From NCBI RefSeq assembly GCF_910577125.1, contig NZ_CAJTMN010000011.1, positions 1-24,422 of the forward strand: a DNA stretch of 24,422 bases, given 5' to 3'. The notes under the pieces were generated by a model. It saw only the letters and a list, made by a program, of their open reading frames with translations, had not been told where the DNA came from and did no database searches. Source of the DNA: an uncultured Rikenella sp. Its GTDB lineage: Bacteria; Bacteroidota; Bacteroidia; Bacteroidales; Rikenellaceae. The position numbers were made by a program, and so were the translations under genes. Below are positions 4,709 through 12,374 of the stretch, piece after piece; position 1 is the stretch's first letter, and the number at the start of each line of letters is the position of its first letter.

Positions 4709-7207
4709 ATGAAAACCTATTCGGATTTTTTGAACGGCAAGATCAATTTGGCCGTACAGAGCGGATTTGAGGTTGAGGAGGCGGAATTATCCCCGATCCT
4801 CAAACCGCACCAGCGCGAAGCGGTCAAGTGGGCCGTTCGCGGCGGTTGCCGCGCCCTGTTCGAGAGCTTCGGACTTGGCAAGACGCTCCAGCAGCTGGAG
4901 ATCTGCCGAATCATCACCGCCCGGGAGGGAGGGCGCGCGCTGATCGTCTGCCCGCTCGGCGTCAAGCAGGAGTTTACGCAGGACGCCCGGAATCTGCTTG
5001 GGCTGACGGTCGAGTACGTCCGCACGCGGGCCGAATCGCTGGCCAGCACCGCCACCGTACAGATCACCAACTACGAGCGGATGCGAGACGGGGATATAAA
5101 CCCAAACGACTATACGGTCGTTTGCCTGGACGAAGCATCGGTATTGCGGTCGTTCGGCTCGAAGACCTACCAAACTTTCCTGCCAAAGTTCCGCGACGTC
5201 AAATATCGGTTCGTCTGCACGGCCACTCCGTCGCCGAACAAATACAAAGAGCTGATCCATTACGCCGGTTTCCTCGGCATCATGGACACCGGCCAGGCTC
5301 TGACACGCTTTTTCCAGCGCGACAGTACCAAGGCCAACAACCTGACCCTCTATCCGCACAAGGAGCGTGAATTTTGGCTGTGGTTGTCTTCGTGGGCACT
5401 GTTCATCACCAAGCCGTCCGACCTGGGTTTCGACGACGCGGGGTACGACCTGCCGGAGATGCGGGTAATCTACCATGAAGTTGCAGTCGATCACGATGCG
5501 GGCTTGGTGGACAAGTTCGGCCAAAGCCAGCTGTTCCGCGATGCGGCGTTGGGTCTCAAAGAGGCGGCACGCGAGAAGCGCGACAGCATGGCGGCCCGGA
5601 TCGCCAAGACTCGGGAGATCATCGAGGCCGATCCGGAAAGTCATTACGTGATTTGGCACGATCTCGAAGCCGAACGGCATGCACTCAAAGCGGCCATCCC
5701 GGAAATCATGGAGGTGTACGGCTCGCAGGATCTCGACCAGCGAGAACAGCGGATCGTCGATTTTTCGCACGGTCGGATCAAATATTTGGCCACCAAGCCC
5801 AGCATTAGCGGCCAAGGGTGCAACTTTCAGCGACATTGCCACAAGGCGATCTTCACGGGGATCGGTTACGAGTTCAACGATTTTATCCAGGCCGTCCACC
5901 GGGTGTATCGTTTTCTGCAAACCGAGCAGGTCGAAATACACATCATCTATGCCGAAAGCGAGGGCGAAATCCTCAAAGCCTTGCAGAAGAAATGGAAACA
6001 GCACGACTATTTGGTCGAGCAGATGACGCGAATTATTCGGGAAAACGGATTGAACACCACCAATATTTACGAAAAAATGCAACGTTCCATCGGCGTCGAA
6101 CGACGCGAAGAGGCCGGCCGCTACTATCGGGCCATCCACAACGACACGACGATCGAAACGGCCCGGATGGCCGACAACTCGGTCGCACTGATCCACACCT
6201 CTATCCCATTCAGCAACCATTACGAATATACGCCCAGTTACAACGATTTCGGCCACAACGAGAACAACGCCAAGTTCTTCGAGCAGATGGATTACCTGAC
6301 TCCGGAACTGTTGCGGGTGCTCCAGCCGGGGCGAATCGCGGCGGTTCATGTCAAGGACCGGGTATTGTTCGGCAACGCCACAGGTACCGGGATGCCGACC
6401 ATCGATCCGTTCCATTCGGAGTGCATTTCGCACTACCTCAAACACGGGTTTCACATGGTGGGGATGATTACGGTGGTTACGGACGTGGTGCGGGAGAATA
6501 ACCAGACTTACCGCCTCGGATGGTCGGAACAGTGCAAGGACGGATCGAAAATGGGGGTGGGGTGTCCGGAATATATCTTGTTGTTCCGCAAGCGGCCAAC
6601 GGATGGAAGTAAAGCCTATGCGGATATTCCGGTGCGCAAGTCGAAGGAGGAATACACCCGGGCGCAATGGCAGATCGACGCGCACGCATTTTGGAACAGT
6701 TCGGGCAACCGGCTCCTGTCGGCAGATGAGTTCGCGGCTATGGATGTGGACAAAGCGCGCCGATTCTTTCGCCTCCAATCCCGGGAACTGGTATACGACT
6801 ATGCGGCCCACGTGGAGTTGGCCAAGCGAATGGACACGGCAGGACGATTGCCGGCGACGTTCATGGCGGTGGACCCGATCAGCAAATCGGAATGGGTATG
6901 GGATGATGTTGTCCGGATGCGGACGCTCAACAGCCGACAGAAGCAAAAGAGACTCCAAAACCACATCTGTCCGCTTCAGTTGGACATCGTGGAACGAATC
7001 ATCAACCGGTACAGCAACCCGGGCGAGGTGGTCTACGATCCGTTTGGCGGAATCGGCACGGTACCGTACACGGCTGTCAAGATGGGGCGTTTCGGCCTCT
7101 CTACGGAGCTGAACCCGGATTATTGGCGGGATTCATTGGTTTATCTCCGGGAGGCGGAACAAAATCGAAATGCCCCCACACTTTTCGACATGATTCAACC
7201 GGCATGA
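4709..7207 (+). CDS. SF2 helicase - DNA methyltransferase fusion
   Basis: An 832-residue protein. The N-terminal half is a SNF2-like SF2 motor: GLGKT at 55-59 (Walker A), LDEAS at 140-144 (motif II), TATP at 171-174 (motif III), SGQGCNFQ at 367-374 (motif V) and QAVHRVYR at 394-401 (motif VI). The C-terminal half is an amino-methyltransferase with permuted order: the catalytic motif IV region at 497-501 reads TSIPF instead of (D/N/S)PP(Y/F/W), and the AdoMet-binding motif I is DPFGGIGT at 777-784. The protein therefore likely translocates on DNA and methylates adenine-N6 or cytosine-N4. No nuclease domain or cognate restriction gene is present, so self-protection against host restriction or epigenetic control is more likely than restriction. 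Similar fusions are common in Bacteroidales phages. It precedes the C5 methyltransferase with an ATGA overlap. Confidence 0.88.
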   Translation: MKTYSDFLNGKINLAVQSGFEVEEAELSPILKPHQREAVKWAVRGGCRALFESFGLGKTLQQLEICRIITAREGGRALIVCPLGVKQEFTQDARNLLGLTVEYVRTRAESLASTATVQITNYERMRDGDINPNDYTVVCLDEASVLRSFGSKTYQTFLPKFRDVKYRFVCTATPSPNKYKELIHYAGFLGIMDTGQALTRFFQRDSTKANNLTLYPHKEREFWLWLSSWALFITKPSDLGFDDAGYDLPEMRVIYHEVAVDHDAGLVDKFGQSQLFRDAALGLKEAAREKRDSMAARIAKTREIIEADPESHYVIWHDLEAERHALKAAIPEIMEVYGSQDLDQREQRIVDFSHGRIKYLATKPSISGQGCNFQRHCHKAIFTGIGYEFNDFIQAVHRVYRFLQTEQVEIHIIYAESEGEILKALQKKWKQHDYLVEQMTRIIRENGLNTTNIYEKMQRSIGVERREEAGRYYRAIHNDTTIETARMADNSVALIHTSIPFSNHYEYTPSYNDFGHNENNAKFFEQMDYLTPELLRVLQPGRIAAVHVKDRVLFGNATGTGMPTIDPFHSECISHYLKHGFHMVGMITVVTDVVRENNQTYRLGWSEQCKDGSKMGVGCPEYILLFRKRPTDGSKAYADIPVRKSKEEYTRAQWQIDAHAFWNSSGNRLLSADEFAAMDVDKARRFFRLQSRELVYDYAAHVELAKRMDTAGRLPATFMAVDPISKSEWVWDDVVRMRTLNSRQKQKRLQNHICPLQLDIVERIINRYSNPGEVVYDPFGGIGTVPYTAVKMGRFGLSTELNPDYWRDSLVYLREAEQNRNAPTLFDMIQPA

Positions 7208-8484
7208 CCATGAATCCGCCCAAACCACACTGCAAAAGAATGCGGATTTTAAGTCTATTCGACGGCATGAGCTGCGGGCAGATCGCCCTGCGGGAACTCG
7301 GTGTGGAGCCGGAGGTCTATTACGCTTCCGAAATCGACCCGCACGCGATTCGGCAGACACAGCACAATTTCCCCGCAACCGTGCAACTCGGCGACGTGGA
7401 GCGGTGGCGAGAATGGGCGATCGACTGGGCGGGAATCGACCTCGTGTTGGCCGGGTCGCCTTGTCAGGGATTCAGTTTCGCCGGTAAGCAACTGGCGTTC
7501 GACGATCCCCGCAGCCGGTTGTTCTTCGTTTTCGTCGATATTCTGGACCACGTCCGGCAGCATAACCCCGAAGTCCGCTTTTTGCTCGAAAACGTCAATA
7601 TGAAGCGGGAATACCTGCGGGTGATTTCGGAACACGTCGGCGTGTTTCCTGTCCGGATCAACTCGTCGCTCGTCAGCGCGCAGAACCGCGACCGCTGGTA
7701 CTGGACGGACATCAAGACGCGGCGGGAGGGGCTGTTCGGAGAACTGCACAGCGACATCCCGCAACCGGAAGACCGGGGGATTGTGCTGGCTGACATCCTC
7801 GAAACGGAGGTGTCGGACAAGTATAACGTCAGCGAAAAGATGGCGCGCTATATCACCGATCCGAAACGTCTTGGAAGACATACGGACTTGAACGACGGAA
7901 GCAAAAAGGCGGTGTGTCTGACCGCAAAAGGCGTCGCCAGTTGGACGGGGACATTCCTGCTTCAACGTCCGCGGGGGTATAACAAAGGAGGGAAACGTGC
8001 GGGCAAAGTTCCGACCCTGTCGGCTCACGGGTGGGAACGGAATAACCTGCTTTGCGTGAGTTCCAACCAAGCACACGCCACGGTATCGGTCAATAAAAGC
8101 ACGCCGATTCTGGCTTCTGCCGGAATGGGCGGCGGCCATATTCCGATGGTTGTCCAACTGAATCCCAGCCGGGAGTTCGGAGGTCAGCCCCGACAACACA
8201 ATCGAATTTACGATCCGGTGGGCAAGAGTCCTGCTATACAGGCCGGGATGAAACGAGGAGGAAGTATGATTGCATTGTCAGAAACCGTCCGCCGTCTGAC
8301 ACCGACCGAATGCGCCCGGTTGCAGACGATTCCGGCGTGGTATGAATGGGTGGTCAGCGACTCGCAAATTTACCGGTTGTTGGGCAACGGTTGGACGGTG
8401 GAGGTCATCAAATGGATTTTGGAGCATTGGGACGACCTGTGGGAGTTAGATGTGAATTATTTATTTGAGCGTAATGGAAAATGA
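7204..8484 (+). CDS. C5-cytosine DNA methyltransferase
   Basis: A 426-residue protein from the ATG at 7204, which overlaps the previous stop (ATGA); the ATG at 7240 (MRILSLFDG) is an equally credible start giving 414 residues. Motif I is LSLFDGMSCG (17-26). Motif IV with the catalytic cysteine is GSPCQGFS (C87). Motif VI is ENVNMK (129-134), motif VIII is QNRDRWYW and motif X is YRLLGNGWTVEVIKWIL near the C-terminus. Between VIII and X is a target-recognition region of roughly 180 residues. All catalytic elements are intact, so it should transfer methyl from AdoMet to cytosine C5 in a specific site. There is no partner endonuclease. With the preceding fusion the phage encodes two chemically different methyltransferases, suggesting protection of its DNA from host restriction. 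It overlaps the radical SAM gene by four bases. Confidence 0.92.
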   Translation: MTMNPPKPHCKRMRILSLFDGMSCGQIALRELGVEPEVYYASEIDPHAIRQTQHNFPATVQLGDVERWREWAIDWAGIDLVLAGSPCQGFSFAGKQLAFDDPRSRLFFVFVDILDHVRQHNPEVRFLLENVNMKREYLRVISEHVGVFPVRINSSLVSAQNRDRWYWTDIKTRREGLFGELHSDIPQPEDRGIVLADILETEVSDKYNVSEKMARYITDPKRLGRHTDLNDGSKKAVCLTAKGVASWTGTFLLQRPRGYNKGGKRAGKVPTLSAHGWERNNLLCVSSNQAHATVSVNKSTPILASAGMGGGHIPMVVQLNPSREFGGQPRQHNRIYDPVGKSPAIQAGMKRGGSMIALSETVRRLTPTECARLQTIPAWYEWVVSDSQIYRLLGNGWTVEVIKWILEHWDDLWELDVNYLFERNGK

Positions 8485-9395
8485 AAATCGGATTGATCGA
8501 CATAGATGGACACCATTTCCCGAATCTCGCTTTGATGAAGTTGTCGTCGTGGCACAAGGCGCAGGGCGATACGGTCGAATGGGCGCAGGAGTTCGGACAT
8601 TACGACGTGTTGTACAAATCGAAAGTCTTCACCTTCTCGACCGAACGTACATTTTTGGTTTCCGCCGACCGGGTTGTCCGGGGCGGAACCGGGTACCGGG
8701 ATTACGACACCACGCTGCCGGACGAGATCGAGCATAGCTGCCCGGATTATTCGTTGTATACCGATTTTCGAGCTGCGTATGGCTTTCTGACGCGCGGATG
8801 CCCGAACCGCTGCCCGTGGTGCGTGGTTCCGCGAAAAGAGGGCGCAATACGTCCACACGCCGAGTTATCGGAGTTTATCGCCGATCGCAAGCAGGCTATA
8901 CTGCTCGATAACAATGTGCTGGCCTCGGATTTCGGGCTGTCGCAGATTGAAGAGATCGTTCGGCAGGGTATCCGTGTGGATTTCAACCAAGGATTGGATG
9001 CCCGGATAATTGCCAAGAACCCCGATATTGCCCGGTTGCTGGCACGAGTGAAATGGATACAATACATCCGAATGGCTTACGACCATGCGGCGAACGAGGA
9101 ACCGGTTATGCACGCCATCGAGAACCTCAAAGCAGCCGGGGTGAAACCTTACCGAATGTGGTTTTACGTGCTGGTCAAAGACGTTCCGGACGCGATGCGC
9201 CGGGTGGAACAGTTGCGGGCTGCCGGGGCTATTCCGTTCGCCCAGCCCTACCGGGATTTCGAGAACAATACCCGGCCAACACAATTCCAACGCGATTTCG
9301 CGCATTGGGTGAACAAAAAAGAGTTGTTCAACTCAATCGAGTTCCAAGCGTTCGAGCCGCGAAAGGGATTCAAATGCTCGCAATATTTCCAGTAA
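8481..9395 (+). CDS. Phage radical SAM protein
   Basis: A 304-residue protein. The cluster-binding motif is C107-x3-C111-x2-C114 in TRGCPNRCPWC, the classical CxxxCxxC that ligates a [4Fe-4S] cluster and activates S-adenosylmethionine. Residues 1-95 (MKIGLIDIDGHHFPNLALMKL...) resemble a Rossmann-like, B12-binding-type N-terminal domain. Residues 115-260 fit a partial TIM barrel (LLDNNVLAS, FNQGLDARI, YIRMAYDHA). A C-terminal tail contains FQAFEPRKGFKCSQYF. The substrate is unknown. The gene is coupled by a four-base overlap to the C5 methyltransferase and by one base to a PP-loop sulfurtransferase-like gene, so it probably acts in the same pathway, plausibly on a nucleobase. MiaB-like methylthiolation is unlikely because no TRAM or second cysteine-triad domain is evident. 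Confidence 0.85.
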   Translation: MKIGLIDIDGHHFPNLALMKLSSWHKAQGDTVEWAQEFGHYDVLYKSKVFTFSTERTFLVSADRVVRGGTGYRDYDTTLPDEIEHSCPDYSLYTDFRAAYGFLTRGCPNRCPWCVVPRKEGAIRPHAELSEFIADRKQAILLDNNVLASDFGLSQIEEIVRQGIRVDFNQGLDARIIAKNPDIARLLARVKWIQYIRMAYDHAANEEPVMHAIENLKAAGVKPYRMWFYVLVKDVPDAMRRVEQLRAAGAIPFAQPYRDFENNTRPTQFQRDFAHWVNKKELFNSIEFQAFEPRKGFKCSQYFQ

Positions 9396-10261
9396 TGACT
9401 ACCAAGACTTTACAACGAAAGATAGACCACTCGATCGATCTTTTGCGGCGAGCAGAACCGTTAGCCTTGCGGATGCACCCAGACGGGTTTCATTTGGCAT
9501 TCAGCGGTGGCAAAGATTCGCAGGTGCTGTATCACATTGCGCAAATGGCTGGGGTGAAGTTCAAAGCCCACATGCAGGTAACCACGATCGATCCGCCGGA
9601 GTTGATGGCTTTTGTCCGAAATAACTATCCCGAAGTGGAGTTGCACCGTCCGCCGCTCAACTTCTACCAGCTTCTCGAAAAGAAATCTATACTGCCGACA
9701 CGAAAGGTGCGCTGGTGCTGCGAGAAACTCAAAGAACATGCAGGAAAAGATAAGGTGACTTTGACCGGTGTGAGAGCGGCGGAAAGCACAAGAAGGGCGT
9801 CGAGGGCCGAGGTGGAAAGGGCGAATGCCAACAAAGCTCGAAGGAAGCAATACGATGACCCGGATGTGCTTTTCGGCGCAACGGATGAAATGTTACACCA
9901 GTGCGTGAAAGGTTCTGACCGAATTGTTATCTCGCCGTTGTTTCGATGGACAGATTATGATGTATGGAATTTCATACGAAGTAATGGCATTGAATACTGC
10001 AAGCTGTATGACGAAGGGTGTCACCGAATCGGTTGCATTTTTTGCCCGATGGCCTCGACGAGGGAAAAGCAAGCACAACGAATCCGCTATCCTGGTTTCG
10101 AGCGAGCATTCAAGAAAAGTATTCAACGAATAATTGAAAACAACGGATACGGGAATCGACATAATGCAACTGCCGACGAAGTGTTCGACTGGTATTTGTC
10201 TAACGAACCAATGAATACATATTTCGGGATGCTCCGGAACCAAACCAAACTTGAGCTATGA
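9395..10261 (+). CDS. PAPS reductase/DndC-like PP-loop protein
   Basis: A 288-residue protein from the ATG at 9395, which shares one base with the preceding stop; longer in-frame starts lie inside the radical SAM gene and are rejected. The PP-loop SGGKDS (37-42) is the ATP pyrophosphatase signature of the PAPS reductase/DndC/TilS superfamily. GVRAAES (125-131) is the second family motif. Cysteines C108-C109 (WCCEKLK) and C209, C214, C217 (GCHRIGCIFCPM) could bind an iron-sulfur cluster, as in DndC-like enzymes, rather than act as a sulfate-assimilation reductase. Such proteins are frequent in phages and usually annotated as PAPS reductase; the substrate is unproven. Context next to radical SAM and DNA methyltransferases favours nucleic-acid modification. 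It overlaps the next gene by four bases (ATGA). Confidence 0.88.
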   Translation: MTTKTLQRKIDHSIDLLRRAEPLALRMHPDGFHLAFSGGKDSQVLYHIAQMAGVKFKAHMQVTTIDPPELMAFVRNNYPEVELHRPPLNFYQLLEKKSILPTRKVRWCCEKLKEHAGKDKVTLTGVRAAESTRRASRAEVERANANKARRKQYDDPDVLFGATDEMLHQCVKGSDRIVISPLFRWTDYDVWNFIRSNGIEYCKLYDEGCHRIGCIFCPMASTREKQAQRIRYPGFERAFKKSIQRIIENNGYGNRHNATADEVFDWYLSNEPMNTYFGMLRNQTKLEL

Positions 10262-10848
10262 TTACACGCGCCCGCTTCACGCATTATGGCCGATTGCAGC
10301 TGCTCCGGCAGCAGCAGTTGAGCCGGAAGCCCTCGTCGATCTCCGACGACGAGCAGCGGCAGGCACATCACGCGGTCGACATGCTGCTTTTCGTGCAGTG
10401 CCTGCTGTTTGCCGTTGGCGACCTCACCCGCGCGCTCCGGGAGGCCGGGATGTTACGCCACGCCGCCAAACAGACCATGAACCGCATGGACGCCCTCACG
10501 GCGGAGGTCAGCGAGGCAGCCTACCGGGTCTTCACCCACCGCACCAATCTCGGGCGGCCCTACGTTGACCGGTGCGAAGCGGCCTACCGGATCATAGACG
10601 AGTCTGTCGAGGGGGTGTCCGGCCCGCTGGCTGTGTCGAAGTACAAGAGCATCGCACAGGCCTTGGCGGAGCTGATCGCGGAGTACAACGACCGGCTTTG
10701 CCCCCACTTCCGTTTCGACGCGGCGGACAGGCTACGGGGAATCCCGACGCTGCTCCGGCACGTCGCCGCCGAGACCAACCCGCTGGCCGCGACCATCATC
10801 CGAACCAATGTAACGGCCCGAAACCTCCAAATCGAAATCAAAGACTAA
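10258..10848 (+). CDS. Helical hypothetical protein of the modification block
   Basis: A 196-residue protein translationally coupled (ATGA) to the PP-loop gene. It is almost entirely predicted alpha-helical, rich in A, L, R and E (LLRQQQLSRKP, then LLFVQCLLFAVGDLTRALREAG, AEVSEAAYRVFTHRT and AQALAELIAEYNDRL). A moderately hydrophobic stretch near 42-55 is too short and interrupted to be a confident membrane helix. I recognise no domain. Higher GC and arginine content than the following gene suggests a different recent history. Position suggests an accessory factor for the upstream enzymes, but this is inference. Confidence 0.7.
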   Translation: MITRARFTHYGRLQLLRQQQLSRKPSSISDDEQRQAHHAVDMLLFVQCLLFAVGDLTRALREAGMLRHAAKQTMNRMDALTAEVSEAAYRVFTHRTNLGRPYVDRCEAAYRIIDESVEGVSGPLAVSKYKSIAQALAELIAEYNDRLCPHFRFDAADRLRGIPTLLRHVAAETNPLAATIIRTNVTARNLQIEIKD

Positions 10849-10849
10849 A

Positions 10850-11611
10850 ATGAAAATCAACAAGAACTGGCAACCGAAAGAGTTCCGAACCGGGATCATC
10901 AACCCGGAGACAGGGAAAGAATGGATCTTGTCGGACTACTACGAGGACGAGACAGGCAACCGGTATTTCACCCACGAGGAGGCGATGAAGATTTGGGACA
11001 GCCTGCCGGACTGGGGACCGTGCACCAACGAGTTTCACAAAGTATTGGGTATAGTGTTATGGGATTACGATAGAGATGTTTGGACCCAAAACGCGCTCGA
11101 CACAGGGTTGAACGGTTTCGAGTACATAACTCAGAAGCTCGGGTATGAGCTGGGGGGATTCCACCCTAAAGACAATGACGTTCTGTTGAACGTCGGCTAC
11201 TGCGGGGACAGTTGGTCATCTGCAATGAGCGGCATTTACAGCCAGTGCTTGTATTTCAGTCCGGAGAATCTCAAACCAAGCAACATAAGCCTACCTGCGC
11301 ATGGTCTTCAGGTGCGTTGCCTCAAGGAGGAACCTACAAGGAAATATCTATATCGCGAATCACGTCACATACACGAATATTGCAAGGGGTGTCGCACTTA
11401 TCTTTTGCGAGACTGGACCAGTGGCAAGTATGATTGCCGGTTTGCGGATGTCTGTAACGAACGGAAACGGTATCTTGCCTTCGTAAACGATTGCCAGGTT
11501 AAGGCGGTTGAGGCGTTCAAACGGATGTGTCCGTTCCAGGACGGAAGATGTCGGCCAAACTGCGAAGGTTGCGCCCGCCTGAATCAATTTATACAGAAAC
11601 TGAACGAATAA
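10850..11611 (+). CDS. FISUMP-like domain protein with cysteine-rich C-terminus
   Basis: A 253-residue protein. Residues 25-165 follow the layout of the Fibrobacter succinogenes major paralogous (FISUMP) domain: GNRYFTHEEAMKIWDSLPDWG, a variable middle, then VGYCGDSWSSAMSG, CLYFSPENLKPSN and HGLQVRC. No signal peptide is present, so unlike many FISUMP proteins it is probably cytoplasmic. Residues 178-245 carry nine cysteines (EYCKGC, KYDC, ADVC, VNDC, KRMC, DGRC, RPNC, EGC), which suggests a zinc or iron-sulfur module. The combination in an early phage region is odd. It may be a carbohydrate-like or protein-binding module, or a structural accessory. Its stop overlaps the start of the next gene (TAATG). 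Confidence 0.65.
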   Translation: MKINKNWQPKEFRTGIINPETGKEWILSDYYEDETGNRYFTHEEAMKIWDSLPDWGPCTNEFHKVLGIVLWDYDRDVWTQNALDTGLNGFEYITQKLGYELGGFHPKDNDVLLNVGYCGDSWSSAMSGIYSQCLYFSPENLKPSNISLPAHGLQVRCLKEEPTRKYLYRESRHIHEYCKGCRTYLLRDWTSGKYDCRFADVCNERKRYLAFVNDCQVKAVEAFKRMCPFQDGRCRPNCEGCARLNQFIQKLNE

Positions 11612-12129
11612 TGAAAATCGGTACCAAAAGCCTCCTGTTCGGGGCACACTGCATATTCATTCACCCCCTGTTGGTGGCCGCGGCATGGTGGCGGCTCTAT
11701 GGATTTCCGACTGATCCGCGCCTGTGGGTGGCTTTCATCGTCCACGATTGGGGATATTGGGGAAAACCCAATATGGACGGTCCGGAGGGTGAAACGCACG
11801 TTGAGGCCGGCGCGCGGATCATGACCCGTTTGTTCGGTCCGGCATGGGGCAATTTCACCCGCTACCATTCCCGGTATTATGCCCGCAAAGACGGTGTCGC
11901 GCCGTCGCGGCTCTGTTATGCCGACAAACTATCGCTATGCTTTGAATGGAATTGGTGCTATCTGTTGCGCGTGTGCCTGACCGGTGAAATCCGGGAATAC
12001 CGGGCGCACGCCGAACGAGGCGGAAAGTATGCGAAAGATTCGTACCTGAGCGGCGCAAGTACCAGCCGCCAGGAATGGTTGCGAACGGTCAAACGGTTTA
12101 TGCTGCGGTATGTGGCTGCTAATTACTAA
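11611..12129 (+). CDS. Putative HD-domain-like protein
   Basis: A 172-residue protein from the ATG at 11611, which overlaps the preceding stop by one base; upstream in-frame starts fall inside the previous gene. Residues spaced as in HD phosphohydrolases are visible: H18, H45-D46 (FIVHDWGYWG), H63 (ETHVEAGARI), H86 (RYHSRYY) and D105 (LCYADKLS). These could bind one or two metals. Hydrophobic helices near the N-terminus (CIFIHPLLVAAAWW) look buried rather than transmembrane, but a membrane anchor cannot be excluded. The substrate is unknown; nucleotide hydrolysis is the usual role of this superfamily. Assignment rests only on motif spacing. Confidence 0.6.
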   Translation: MKIGTKSLLFGAHCIFIHPLLVAAAWWRLYGFPTDPRLWVAFIVHDWGYWGKPNMDGPEGETHVEAGARIMTRLFGPAWGNFTRYHSRYYARKDGVAPSRLCYADKLSLCFEWNWCYLLRVCLTGEIREYRAHAERGGKYAKDSYLSGASTSRQEWLRTVKRFMLRYVAANY

Positions 12130-12149
12130 CCCTATCCAACTGAACAGCT

Positions 12150-12374
12150 ATGCAAGAACCGACACCGAACGAACTGGCACAACAGATCACCCGCCGGGCC
12201 AACGCCCTCGGAATCTCCATCGCCAGCCTATGCCGCAAAGCAGGTGTTTCGCGCCGCTGGTTTGAATTTCTTAAGAAACGCACCCCCCGCGCCGTCGAAG
12301 CCTACATCAAGATCGAACAGCAATTGACGGCCCTGGAGCAGGAACAAACAGCAGGTCAAAAAGCTAATCAATGA
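12150..12374 (+). CDS. Small helix-turn-helix protein
   Basis: A 74-residue protein. Residues 8-45 fit an HTH: LAQQITRRANALGISIASLCRKAGVSRRWFEFLKKR in two adjoining helices with the turn at AGVS. The C-terminus (AYIKIEQQLTALEQEQ) is a short amphipathic, coiled-coil-like helix. The protein is positively charged around the recognition helix. Its position at the boundary between early genes and the structural block makes it a candidate regulator of late transcription, although no binding site can be pointed out. It ends with a four-base ATGA overlap with the gpZ-like gene. Confidence 0.7.
   Translation: MQEPTPNELAQQITRRANALGISIASLCRKAGVSRRWFEFLKKRTPRAVEAYIKIEQQLTALEQEQTAGQKANQ

Noticed and set aside
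4787..6964. A 725-codon open frame on the minus strand inside the helicase-methyltransferase gene
   Set aside because: The plus-strand protein has all helicase and methyltransferase motifs; the antisense frame has an arginine/histidine/valine-rich composition, no recognisable domain, and is a by-product of GC-rich codon bias.
360..8484. A restriction-modification system formed by the HSDR_N protein and the two methyltransferases
   Set aside because: The genes are on opposite strands and over 3 kb apart, there is no specificity subunit, and the HSDR_N protein lacks the type I motor; no evidence they act together.
9053..9394. N-terminal extension of the PP-loop gene to an upstream start
   Set aside because: The extension would read through the 3' end of the radical SAM gene in another frame; the ATG at 9395 coupled to the stop at 9393-9395 gives the normal family N-terminus.
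10850..11611. FISUMP-like domain as a target of a diversity-generating retroelement
   Set aside because: No reverse transcriptase gene and no template/variable repeat pair with adenine-specific differences is visible in the window.
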